The notes beneath the pieces are model-generated. The model saw only the letters and a list, made by a program, of their open reading frames with translations. It did no database searches and was not told the origin of the DNA. Below are positions 12,076 through 23,019 of a stretch of 64,000 nt of DNA, in pieces; position 1 is the first letter of the stretch, and each line of letters begins with the position of its first letter. Source of the stretch: Hyparrhenia diplandra (taxonomy: Eukaryota > Streptophyta > Magnoliopsida > Poales > Poaceae); NCBI GenBank assembly GCA_015847255.1, contig JADLZK010007649.1:124001-188000 (forward strand), written 5' to 3'. Made by a program: the position numbers and the translations under genes.

Positions 12076-12330
12076 TATAAAAACGGCTAGTGCGGCCCTT
12101 GGTTTTGCACATCAGTTCTCTTGGTCCTCTTTCTTGATACTCTGCCTGTTCTTCTTTCTCGATCTTCTTTGCTGCTCTCCACATACATATCTATGGCCTC
12201 TCTATGGGAGAAAGCCCTCCACGCATGAGATATCGTTCTTATGCATCTTAGGCCACCAAAATGGTTCACACACAAGAGGTGCTTCAAGAGTCTTATGAAG
12301 ATTGAGCGGCGCCGAAGGTTAGAACCGGGG
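12076..12330 (+). promoter_or_regulatory. TATA box and decayed gene start inside CACTA 2 (plus-strand copy)
   Basis: CCTATAAAAACGG (TATA at 12076) is followed by a pyrimidine-rich leader and ATG at 12193 (MASLWEKALHA, then TGA). A mirror copy lies on the minus strand at 21483-21389 (TATAAAAA, then MASIWEKTLH). Further homology follows in both (…AGGGTGTTTTTGAAGATT against AGAGTCTTATGAAGATT). This identifies it as the start of a transposon gene. The plus copy is stopped after 11 codons. Confidence 0.55.
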
Positions 12331-13042
12331 CCGTGAGATTCACAGAGCCATCCGCTTTTGTGTGCTTGAGAGAGTGGATATTTGGATTTACATGTCCATG
12401 AGAGACATGGCATTCTCCGGAGAAGATCATAGCCATCTATGAAAATCTCCTTCAATCCATGAAAATCTCCTTTGGTGATCAAAAGAGATTTTCATAGATT
12501 GACATGATCTTCTCCTCGCGGATGCCTATGCATGCTTTCTTTGGACTAAAACCACGGCTTAGTCGAGCAAAGAAAATTTGCTTGGCATGTCTCCTCCGCC
12601 TTGCCGTGGATTAAATGTAAATCCGTAGTCATGCCCTCCTTGTAAGATCGAGCACAAGAAACCTCACAGAGCACCAATGGGACCTCAACGGGCACCAATG
12701 GGCCTTCAAAATCCCATCGGCATTTCATCGGCAAGAATCACATAACCTTCAGCGTTTTTTTTTTAAATGTGTTTGTACACTTTGATGACAATATTGATCT
12801 ATTCGTGGAAAGGTCTTTGTTATCATATATGTAATTTTTTCAAGGTCTTTGTTATCATATATGTAATCGGATATTGTAGTTATGTTTTTGTTTTGCTCCT
12901 CTCTCTCTATATATAATAAAAGTATCGTGATCTTTTCCAATGGATGTTTGCATTTATATATCATACGGTATGATTCTTATTTTTTTGACGACTTCTTATT
13001 TTTCATGGACGAACATAAATATATAAATGCTCTATGTACTAA
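12331..13042. other. CACTA 2 interior without a recognisable gene
   Basis: AT-rich DNA. An inverted repeat (TCTATGAAAATCTCC at about 12437 against GAGATTTTCATAGA at about 12486) could form a short hairpin. A direct repeat of about 32 bp (AAGGTCTTTGTTATCATATA) occurs at about 12810 and 12842. The retrotransposon insertion point is at 13042/13043. No coding potential is convincing. Confidence 0.5.
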
Positions 13043-14671
13043 TGTTGGTATTTATTAAGTGCAAGAAGAATATAAAAGGTTCATAGTTTACGTGTAGAAT
13101 ATATATACCATTGTAGCTTTTACAGGGGAGTATTCCAGTATCGTTATTTATATTTTCCACGAGGAAGCAATGGTAAAGATTATGATAAATCAAAATCATG
13201 TATCTACTAACTTAATATACCAACTAAACTAAAGTAAGGGGGGTAAATAATGTATATGATAATTAATAGCATTTAAACCAGAGAATATTATAATATAGAA
13301 TAGATAGCTAGGTCGAGAGGACAACGGGAGAGATCTAGGTTCCCGAATACTTCTCTAGTACTTTGGTTCTTTGAGTAACTAAGGCATGAAAAGGTATAGC
13401 GATCATATAAAAACACTTCTGAGCAGCGGTACCGGCCCCGATCCTCGAAAAAGACGGAAAGGAAAGGGTGATCGGGGAAGGCCGCCAAAAAGCTCTACGA
13501 ATCACCAACCCGAACGTGGTGGAATACAAAGACCCGACAGTGGTCACCCCCAGGGCTACCACAACTAACCGTGGGATTGGGCGCAATCTAAGGTAACCTC
13601 TAGTCTAGACACCATGTCCACACTATTAATTACTACTCTAATCATCATGAATAACCGTAGCACTCAATACGAGCGAAGATCCCATGCAATTATATAACAA
13701 CTATATTCTAATCAATAAATGAAAGGCATAAAAGTAACTAGAGAAGATAAATATAATTATGGCATAAAGTCTAATAGAGTTGAGATACAAAAGATATACC
13801 GTAACGCCAAGACTTCTCGTAACCGAACGCGCAGTTCCGCTCTCCCTAACTCTCTACTAGATCTATTCTATTACATTGTAGCTGTCTAATCTAATTCTCC
13901 AGGCGTCGTGCCTCCATCTGATGAGATATGTATGAGATGCTCTGAGATGATGATCTGAAAGAGGGGGTCTAGGGGTCTATATATATGGGTCTTCTTCGTC
14001 CTTCAAACTTCGCAGCGATGCGGTACTAATCCGGTGTTTGATCTTAATCCATCTCGTACTTCTACCGACGCCCTCGGATCAAACCGACGTTAAACAACCG
14101 GTTTTGATTGCGTCTTAGAGGCGGTGGAGGAAACTTCCGGAAGCAGGGCCGACGTGGCGGAGGTGGCAGGCCGATCGGCCCCATTATTGGGCCGATTGGC
14201 CCAAGATGGGCCCCACCTGAGCTGAGCTTTTGTGGGTGCGTGCGTGTCGTCGTGCCGTTTTCGAATTGTATTTGTTCGCGTCAAACGGAGTCCGGATGAG
14301 GGAGTTATGCCCGCTTTTTTTTAACCCCGCTCTGCGACCGATATCTTTCGATTCGGACTCCGAATATGGCAAATGATATATCCGTTTCGATCACCTCGAC
14401 GAGCTCTTCGCAATGTTGTACTTTGATTCTTCATTTGAAGTACTTCTATGTTGCTCTTTTGTAGGAGTTGGATTGGAGTACGATTGGGACACGTCTTGGA
14501 GTCGTATGTCACTCCAATTCGCTGCTTTCCCTGTTTAGTCCCCGAAAATCACAACTTCACCAAACTGATGGAAATATGTTAGTGACACCCTATTCTAAGT
14601 TGGTATTATTATTTATATCCCTTTCTCATGTTTATTTGATTAATAAATTTATACGATAACAGGTGTCAACA
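13043..14671 (-). repeat. 3' LTR (element read on the minus strand)
   Basis: Begins TGTTGGTATTTATTAAG and ends ACAGGTGTCAACA on the plus strand. The short ORFs on both strands inside it recur in the other LTR and are LTR shadows, not genes. The purine tract lies immediately to its right. Confidence 0.93.
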
Positions 14672-14686
14672 AACTCCCCCAAGCTT
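14672..14686 (-). other. Polypurine tract
   Basis: Read on the minus strand, AGCTTGGGGGAGTT directly precedes the LTR. This is the usual position and composition for the plus-strand primer of an LTR element. Confidence 0.75.
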
Positions 14687-17378
14687 ACCCTTTGCTAGTC
14701 CCTAGCAAAGCTATATGCTATAATAGGATCAGGAGTTGCTACTACGCTTTCATACCTCAGAAGTACTATGTTTATCAGAAATAAATTCTCCTCTTAACCA
14801 GATTGCTCTCTCTTACCTTTACCATGGGGCGTAGCCTTTTTATAAACCTTAAGCAATTAAAAGACAAAATAATCAAGTCAAGTACCATGTCTCAAGTTCT
14901 TTGATCAACTATCATCCTAGGGTTTTGCAACATTTTTCAAAAGAAACTCAGAGATCCTATGTATGACCCTCGTAAGTAGATGGTATGTAGTGGAGTTACA
15001 CATGTGGGGGAACATACATAGTGGGATGATAGTGGTGAAATGGATGAGGATGAAAGGTAAATAGCCTTTAGCCTTTTTCTAGTGTTTTTCTTCTCAAACA
15101 TCTTGGACTATATCTCTCTTTCTAAAAATTGCTAAGGTCTGGGCTATTTATTCTTGGAGAGGTGGGCTTTGCCCCGGACTTGTGTCCATTTTTCTCTCTC
15201 CTTAGAGATGTGGGCCCTACTCACCCGGACACGTGTCCATTATTCATCTCTAAATATATTTAGGGAGGTAGGCCCTTCTCGCCTAGTATGACTTTTTGTC
15301 CGTTACTCTCCCTCTCTCGTCTCACTTTTCTCTCTAAATATTTATTCTTTCTTTCTTTTTCTTCTTTTTTTTTTTTTTTTTTTTCAAATGTAGCCCAGCC
15401 TCTATTTGGCATAAAAAACACCGAGAGAGACATATCCAAAGATTGCAAGAGTTTATTTTTATAATTATGGCTAGCGGTGATGGAGTATGGAGAGGCGTAC
15501 TTAGGGTTAGAAGCGCCGTATTTGGTGGAGTGGGATGATTTTGATGCGAAAGATAAACTCTTAAGGGTCATAGCTAAGGAACTCATCATGTAATATTTTA
15601 TAATTTTCAAAGATAAAAAACCAGGAATCAGGTATCTCTAGAAATATGATAAAATTGAAAGCTCAACTTTTCATGAATCATTATCCTTTAACGCCTATAC
15701 TCAGATTAAGCATGTGCTTCCCACAGGTGTAGGATTTTAGAGCAAATTAAGCATTTAAAGCTTCAGGAGAATCTAAGTCTGAATTGTAAGTACTCTTAAG
15801 AAGAATTAAGGCGGAGCAACTATTCATCATTTCCTTAGCATAGGGATCATCTTCAGCGTTAATTTTATTCTAGCAAGCATAAGCACACTATCTATTTATT
15901 TATTTATAGCAAACATAAAGATCAAACTATATATATAACTTAAACTTTTTATTTAGTTTTCTATAGTTATGCATCTTTTTATATCTTTTTAACAAACACA
16001 CCAAACTAGTAGTAAATAAGGTAAAGGATAAGAGTACTTACGGATAATGGGGGTTGCACTCCCCAATTTGGATCTTGACAGTCTTTTAGAGATGTAGACG
16101 TGAGGTAGACTGTGGTGGTGTGGTAGGTTCATGCTAAACCGTGCACACCGATGATTCTTTCCTGCGAGATATTAGTGGGACGTATACCCGAAGGATTGCA
16201 ACTATTTGAAGAACATGTTGTTGTCCAAAGGTTGATATAAACTCATCTATGCTAACAAAAGATGGTTCTTTGATTACTTTAGCACATATATTGTTTATCA
16301 TGTTTTTTTTTTTTAATAAATTATGTTCTTAGCTGCACTCTAGCATGGATCAAGGCAAATGTAACTTTTAGCAAAAGACAAAATAAATGATGTGATACTT
16401 TTCTGAGATCTTTCTTCTATGAGGAATGATCCGGGTCTTCCTTAGCAGCAGAGTTGTTGGAGTTCATCATACGCCTTGCCTCACCTCTATTGTGAGTTCA
16501 TCTCTTGACTTACCCGCATTGAATATGATAGTTTTCTGCAAGGGTTAGTCAAAATAACTGCTGTCTACTAGAGCATACTCTTGGTTCAAAAATCAACCTA
16601 AACACCACGTCTAATTTGATTTAGGAAAGCAATTTAACTAGCATTAAAAAGCCTTTGAAAGCACGATCAACACTCATAAACTAGGCACCATGCTTCATTT
16701 AAGAAATGTATGAAAAATACTTCAAACTAGAGCATACTATAGCAGACAACGGTGGCATGAAAGCATCATAGAGATTTACTTAAAAGTAGATTAAAAAGCA
16801 TGATCATGGTGAGGATAATATTTTTATTTATTTATTATTTTTATATGCAAATGACATGATGGGTGATTGCAAGGAATTAAACATGCAATGGATCTACGAA
16901 AAAAAACATAAACTAAGTGGAGTGAATGCATGGATTATTCAAAGTAAACATGCAATGCAATGCAACAATTGAAAAGATAACTACTCATAAATTAAAGTCC
17001 ATGAGCAAGACTTTCTCACCTTTGATCATACTTACCATGACTCACTAATGGAGTTTGTGAGTTGTGCAGCTTCTATTTTCGTCACTTGAGATGTGCTTTG
17101 AATTCTTGTGACGACGACCTTTTCTTCAATCTACACATGGTTAGAATAATATATATAAATGTACCTAAGAGATGGCGGGGGCTCCAAAGTGTTGATGGAT
17201 CTTGATGTTCAAAACACCCCTGGTTTCTCCTTGAGGAAGCTTTGCGGAAGGTCGCGACGGCATCAAATGTCCCTGTCTATTCCACACTCAACGAGAACAA
17301 GGGTAATCCTACTAAAGCTAATTGATACACTAAATTAGCAGATATCAAGATCATTATCAAAATCTTTACGCGAATGCT
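14687..17378. other. Retrotransposon interior, non-coding
   Basis: About 2.7 kb without gag, protease, reverse transcriptase, RNase H or integrase motifs on either strand. It holds a long T run at 15366-15384 and AT-rich DNA. I see no captured gene. Confidence 0.75.
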
Positions 17379-17396
17379 TCCCCGGCAACGGCGCCA
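17379..17396 (-). other. Primer-binding site for tRNA-Asp
   Basis: The plus strand reads TCCCCGGCAACGGCGCCA, equal to the 3' end of plant tRNA-Asp including the CCA tail. The minus strand is therefore complementary to that tRNA. It lies 7 bases from the LTR at 17404. This fixes the element's orientation. It is not a tRNA gene, since no cloverleaf lies upstream. Confidence 0.92.
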
Positions 17397-17403
17397 AAAA
17401 GCT

Positions 17404-19032
17404 TGTTGGTATTTATTAAGTGCAAGAAGAATATAAAAGGTTCGCAAGCGCCACGAATATATATACCATTGTAGCTTTTACCAGGGAGTATTCCGTATAT
17501 CGTTATTTATATTTTCCACAGGGAAGCAATGGTAAAGATTATGATAAATCAAAATCATGTATCTACTAACTTAATATACCAACTAAACTAAAGTAAGGGG
17601 GTAAATAATGTATATGATAATTAATAGCATTTAACCAGGAGAATATTATAATATAGAATAGATAGCTAGGTCGAGAGGACAACGGGAGAGATCTAGGTTC
17701 CTGAATACTTCTCTAGTACTTTGGTTCTTTGAGTAACTAAGGCATGAAAAGGTATAGCGATCATATAAAAACACTTCGGAGCAGCGGTACCGTCCCGATC
17801 CTCGAAAAAGACTGGGAAAGGGTGATCGGGGGAAGGCCGCCAAAAAGCTCTACGAATCACCAACCCGAACGTGGTGGAATACAAAGACCTGACAGGGCTG
17901 TCACCCCTGGGGCTACCACAACTAACCGTGGGATTGGGCGCAATCTAAGGTAACCTCTAGTCTAGACACCATGTCCACACTATTAATTACTACTCTAATC
18001 ATCATGAATAACCAGAGCACTCAATACGAGCGAAGATCCCATGCAATTATATAACAACTATATTCTAATCAATAAATGAAAGGCATAAAAGTAACTAGAG
18101 AAGATAAATATAATTATGGCATAAAGTCTAATAGAGTTGAGATACAAAGATATACCAGAACGCTGAAGACTTCTCCAGAACCGGAACGCAGTTCCGCTCT
18201 CCCTAACTCTCTACTAGATCTATTCTATTACATTGTAGCTGTCTAATCTAATTCTCCAGGCGTCGTGCCTCCATCTGATGAGATATGTATGAGATGCTCT
18301 GAGATGATGATCTGAAAGAGGGGGTCTAGGGGTCTATATATATGGGTCTTCTTCTGTCCCTTCAGCTTCAGCAGGCGATGCGGTACTAATCCGGTGTTTG
18401 ATCTTAATCCATCTCGTACTTCTACCGACGCCCTCGGATCAAACCGACGTTAAACAACCGGTTTTGATTGCGTCTTAGAGGCGGTGGAGGAAACTTCCGG
18501 AAGCGAGGGCCGGCGTGGCGGAGGTGGCAGCCGATCGGCCCCATTATTGGGCCGATCGGCCCAAGATGGGCCCCACCTGAGCTGAGCTTTTGTGGGTGCG
18601 TGCGCGTGTCGTCGTGCCGTTTCCGAATTGTATTTGTTGCGTCAAACGGAGTCCGGATGAGGGAGTTATGCCCGTTTTACGAACCCCGCTCCGCGACCGA
18701 TATCTTCGATTACGGACTCGAATATGGCAAATGATATATCCGTTTCGATCACCTCGACGAGCTCTTCGCAATGTTGTACTTTGATTCTTCATTTGAAGTA
18801 CTTCTATGTTGCTCTTTTGTAGGAGTTGGATTGGAGTACGATTGGGACACGTCTTGGAGTCGTATGTCACTCCAATTCGGCCGCTTTTTTCTGTTTAGTC
18901 CCCGAAAATCACAACTTCACCAAAACTGATGGAAATATGTTAGTGACACCCTATTCTAAGTTGGTATTATTATTTATATCCCTTTCTCATGTTTATTTGA
19001 TTAATAAATTTATACGATAACAGGTGTCAACA
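17404..19032 (-). repeat. 5' LTR (element read on the minus strand)
   Basis: Same length and ends as the LTR at 13043. It differs mainly by small indels and scrambles, for example CCACAGGGAAG here against CCACGAGGAAG there, and TACCAGAACG against TACCGTAACG. Confidence 0.93.
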
Positions 19033-19221
19033 ACTAACCGAAAAGTTGGTAAACATCATTGAAATGAAAAAGAAAGGTCCTGCAATTAATCTCCCACGGC
19101 GGTGAAAGAGATTATTAATGTCGGTTTGAAATATATCACTACCGAGTTTTAATAGAGCTCCGGCAAAGTGAAAGAGACTACACTACCGGTTTGAAAATAA
19201 GAAACGAGATAGTGATGAGCC

Positions 19222-20950
19222 TTCTATCGCGTTTATCACCTAGGATTTAGGAACCACGAAGTTTGAGATTTTTCGGCCTCAAACTTTTTTTAGACGTGCA
19301 CATGCCATGTGTGTGAAGGAACCACGATGTTTGAAATTTTTCGGATAAGGTTTGGTATTTTTTTCAATTAAATTGAATTTCTACGCGACGACCCCGAGTA
19401 ATTACAGGTTGAACTGGGGTTACCCACTAATGAGCGAGTGGTGCCAAAATTTTCCACATGGTCTCGTGTGCCCTAGGAGGCAATTCAAGTGTGTAGGTTC
19501 TTTGCAAAATTCATAAGTTTGCAAGCTGTAATTAACCTCCTTCTATCGCGTTTATCACCTAGGAAAATCTAATAATAAAAATATCGATCGAGAAAAACCT
19601 AAGATCTTGTGTGGGGGCATAATTTGGGTGTACATGGTTGTAGAAAAATTCAAGACATTTCTACATTGTAGGAGTATACATGCTTCATAAAGGTACATGA
19701 CCCCTTTCATCGGAAGCATGACTAGACAATTACATCCATAAGCTTTTCTTTGGGTCATCTTCGTTCGGTGTCGCCTCGGCCTCAAACTTTTTCTTAGACG
19801 TGCACATGCCATGTGTGAAGGAACCACGATGTTTGAGATTTTTTAGATAAGGTTTGGTATTTTTTTCAATTAAATTGAATTTCTACGCGACGACCCCGAG
19901 TAATTACAGGTTGAACTGGGGTTACCCACTATGAGAGCAGTGGTGCCAAAATTTTCCACATGGTCTCGTGTGCCCTAGGAGGTAATTCAGTGTGTAGGTT
20001 CTTTGCAAAATTCAAAAGTTTGCAAGCTGTAATTAACCTCCTTCTATCGCGTTTATCACCTAGGAAAATCTAATAATAAAAATATCAATCGAAAAACCTA
20101 AGATCTTGTCGGGGCATAATTTGGGTGTACATTGTTGTAGAAAAAATTTAAGACATTGCTACATTGTGGGAGTATACATGCTTCACAAAGGTACATGACC
20201 CCTTTCATCGGAAGCATGACTAGACAATTACATCCATAAGCTTTGTTGGGTCATCTTCGTTCCGGTGTCGTCTCGGCCTCAAACTTTTTCTTAGACGTGC
20301 ACATGCCATGTGTGAAGGAACCACGATGTTTGAGATTTTTCGGATAAGGTTTGGTATTTTTTTTTCAATTAAATTGAATTTCTACGCGACGACCCCGAGT
20401 AATTTAAAGTTGAACGGGGTTACCCACTAATGAGCCGCAGTGGTGCCAAAATTTTCCACATGGTCTCGTGTGCCCTAGGAGGCAATTCATTGTGTAGGTT
20501 GCTGCAAAATTCATAAGTTTGCAAGCTGTAATTAACCTACTTCTATCGCGTTTATCACCTAGGAAAATCTAATAATAAAAGCATCGATCGAGGAAAAACC
20601 TAAGATCTTGTGTGGGGGCATAATTTGGGTGTACATGATTGTAGAAAAAAAATTCAAGATATTTCTACATTGTGGGAGTATACATGCTTCACAAAGGTAC
20701 ATGACCCCTTTCGCCGGAAGTATGACTAGACAATTACATCCATAAGCTTTCTTTGGGTCATCTTTGTTCCGTGTCGTCTCGGCCTCAAACTTTTTTTTCT
20801 TAGGCGTGCACATGCCATGTGTGAAGGAACTACGATGTTTGAGATTTCTCGGCCTCAAACTGGGGTTACCCACTAACAGAGCCAGAGTGGTGTCAAAATT
20901 TCTACGCGACGACATCGAGTAATTACAGGTTGAACTGGGATTATACATGC
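19222..20950 (-). repeat. Tandem array of about 500-bp units inside CACTA 2, carrying a repeated exon-like ORF
   Basis: The landmark GTGTGAAGGAAC…ACGATGTTTGA recurs at 19311, 19813, 20310 and 20819, giving spacings of 502, 497 and 509 bp. Each full unit holds the same minus-strand reading frame (KAYGCNCLV, then GVMYL, then EACIL, CRN, then MYTQIMPPHKILG), for example in 19555-19827 and 20559-20948. The frame conservation suggests a duplicated exon of the minus-strand transposon gene that starts at 21389. The family is not recognised. Confidence 0.8.
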
Positions 20951-20951
20951 T

Positions 20952-21483
20952 TCACAAAAGCATTACATTTAATTGATAGTTCAACACGGTACAATAAGCA
21001 AAGTGTACAAACACATTAAGAAATAACCACCTCAAAAATACCCTTCTAGCACCTATGCCCGAGGTGGTTACAATGCTACCCGTTATGCTTACACGAATTA
21101 AGGCGGATAGGAGACCTCCGTGAAGAACCAATGTCTCCGTGTCGGAAAGGCCCCGACAGAGACGGGGCTCATCTCCCGCCGAGGAAGCACAAGAATGCAT
21201 GCTACTTGCTCCTCGCTTTCGTCTTCCGGGGTCCGCGGTGCAACAATGGCGTTGCACGAGCATCACACCTAACTTCGTAAGCAACGTTGTAGCTTAATCT
21301 TCAAAAACACCCTTCTAGTACCTGCTGTATACACTGTCTACCCATAATAAAATGTTTATGTGGAGGGTTTTCTCCCAAATAGAGGCCATATATGTGGATA
21401 GGAAAATGGGCAAATAACAGAAGAGGTCAGTCGGCGCACGGTTTGCCATACATGGCTCTCTCAACTGCGGGGCTGTTTTTATA
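20952..21483 (-). pseudogene. Gene start of the minus-strand CACTA 2 gene, with TATA box
   Basis: On the minus strand a TATA box (TATAAAAA, 21483-21476) precedes ATG at 21389 (MASIWEKTLHINILLWVD…). It is homologous to the plus-strand start at 12193. The frame continues with a stop after about 24 codons and a related ORF at 20952-21284 that includes GARRVFLRW. Downstream lie the 500-bp exon repeats. The two homologous starts, at opposite ends of the element and facing inward, imply an internal inverted duplication or two diverged gene copies. Protein function is unknown. Confidence 0.45.
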
Positions 21484-22540
21484 GGCGGTGGTAGGTGGCA
21501 ACAAGCAGGACCTTATCACCGTGAGCGGTGGTAGGTGGCAACAAGAAAATCGATCATTGTCGGGTCAGCCGACGTTTAGACCCGGCAAATTGAACCTTTA
21601 ATGTAACATCGCCGGTGCCACGCTCAACCCGCAGTGATTAACTATAGATATGGGCGTGCGAGGTGAAAATTTCACAAGTCATTTGAACCCCGCGCCATTT
21701 GTTCCACCTCGACGATATATATTGGTCGGGCGCAATGAGCTGAAATTTTCCTGTGTCATTTCAACCCCCGCGCCCCATTCGTTTCCCCACCGCGTCGCCG
21801 ATGGAGCACCACCACCACACACGCCGCAATCGTCCGTCGCCCCTACTAAGCCCCGCCATTCTCTTCTTCTCGGCGTCCCCAACACCGCGCCCGGCGGTCC
21901 CGCGCCCTTCCATGGTGAGAACTAATTAGCCATTTAGTTCTTCGAGATTTTGCCTATGGGAATGAGACCTAATTCGGGCCGTTGTTCTCGCCTCGCCCGC
22001 CCGCTTGTTCCTCCTCCACGTCGACGGGGGGACCGCCGCTACACCGCACCATTGCCGTCGCAGCCTCACGCCGTCCCCCGCCAGGCCCGACGCCGTACGC
22101 CGCGACCTTGAACTCCCTCGATTCCGCCGGAAGCAACGCCCCCGCGCCCCTCGCTTCCTTCTAGGGCCTTTGCATCTCGCACCGCCGAGACAAGACAGAG
22201 CGCGTGGACCGCACGACGGAAGCTCGATGGATCGCGTCGGTCACGCCTTTGAGTTGTTCGTTGAAATGCCCGTGTTGATAAATCCAACCCGTTATTTCCC
22301 TTTTCTATTTAGATTTTGCTTTCAAACAGTTCAGGATCCTTATATAGTAGCAAATGTTTTTAATTGGTCTATGGTGAACAAATTAGATTTAAACATTGTG
22401 GTCATTTACTGAGAATGATTGAAGACATACTAATGCTCAAGTGTGATTGAAATGAGATAGATGTTGAAATTCATGAGTTTGTGGTGTTCAAAATCTTCTT
22501 TGTACAACATTTTCGAATGACATAGCATTAACATCCTATT
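21484..22540 (+). other. CACTA 2 interior: direct repeat and GC-rich leader upstream of the viroplasmin-like exon
   Basis: A direct repeat GCGGTGGTAGGTGGCAACAA occurs at about 21486 and 21523. GC-rich DNA at 21780-22230 contains an ATG (MEHHHHTRRN…) that could be a first exon of the gene whose second exon begins near 22555. It is followed by AT-rich, intron-like DNA ending in a TGTTTAG acceptor at about 22556. The exon assignment is tentative. Confidence 0.35.
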
Positions 22541-22554
22541 TTGGTTGCATGTTT

Positions 22555-22860
22555 AGGCAAACCATGGCGTGGTATGTAGTGCATGTTGGTCAAGTGCCGT
22601 GGATCTATCGAACCGGGAAGATTGCTCGCTCAAGTCTCGGCTACCCCGGTAATTGTTACAAAAATACAAGACGGAAGCTGAAGCTTTTGGGGCCTACTAT
22701 GGTGAAAGCTTTGACTATCAACCAGCCACGAGATTGATGAGAAGCCTCTCTCCATAGATATGAAGATTAGGAGAATTGCGACTTGGCCTATGAAAGATGT
22801 CTTGATTTCAGTTATGGCTATTGTCATTGTTTTTCTTATTTGGAAGTTGATGTCCTAGGC
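22555..22860 (+). pseudogene. Viroplasmin/RNase H1 N-terminal-like domain protein with C-terminal membrane segment, inside CACTA 2
   Basis: The stretch starts MAWYVVHVGQVPWIYRTG, then LGYPGNCYKN and, after a frame change, TEAEAFGAYYGESFDYQPAT. This matches the small hybrid-binding domain found at the N-terminus of eukaryotic RNase H1 and in caulimovirus-type viroplasmin (WYVVxxGxxPGIY, then GYPGNxYK, then TxEEAxxxY). It ends MKDVLISVMAIVIVFLIW before a stop, a single hydrophobic span. Two frame changes are visible (about 22615 and 22670), so as it stands it is broken. No RNase H catalytic domain follows. It lies within the transposon, so it is a TE-carried gene rather than a host gene or a virus. 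Confidence 0.65.
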
Positions 22861-23019
22861 TCAATTTCGTAGAACATTTGGTGGAGTTAGTTGTATGTAA
22901 CCTTTGAACCATGTAATGTTTTATCGATTTTAATGTATATATGATGCTTTTATGGGTTTAAAAATAGCTGATTTCCACGAATAAATTCAAAATTTTAAAA
23001 AATTTAAAACAAAAACGCC

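Larger units (their letters stand above)
13043..19032 (-). mobile_element. Non-autonomous LTR retrotransposon (LARD-like), nested in CACTA 2
   Basis: Two 1,629-bp LTRs (13043-14671 and 17404-19032) begin TGTTGG and end GTGTCAACA. They flank a 2,732-bp interior and are bounded by the 5-bp duplication ACTAA (13038-13042 and 19033-19037). The primer site next to the right LTR equals the 3' end of plant tRNA-Asp, and a purine tract lies beside the left LTR, so transcription runs on the minus strand. The interior has no gag or pol, so replication must have relied on a related autonomous element. The LTRs are equal in length and nearly the same in sequence, suggesting a recent insertion. Their differences concentrate at CAG/CTG motifs. 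Confidence 0.93.

Noticed and set aside
17379..17396. Exact match to the 3' end of tRNA-Asp
   Set aside because: Only the last 18 bases match, there is no cloverleaf, and it sits next to an LTR. It is a primer-binding site, not a tRNA gene.
13288..18870. Paired ORFs in the LTRs, e.g. 13288-13586 and 17646-17884
   Set aside because: They recur because the LTRs are copies; short, with no domain.
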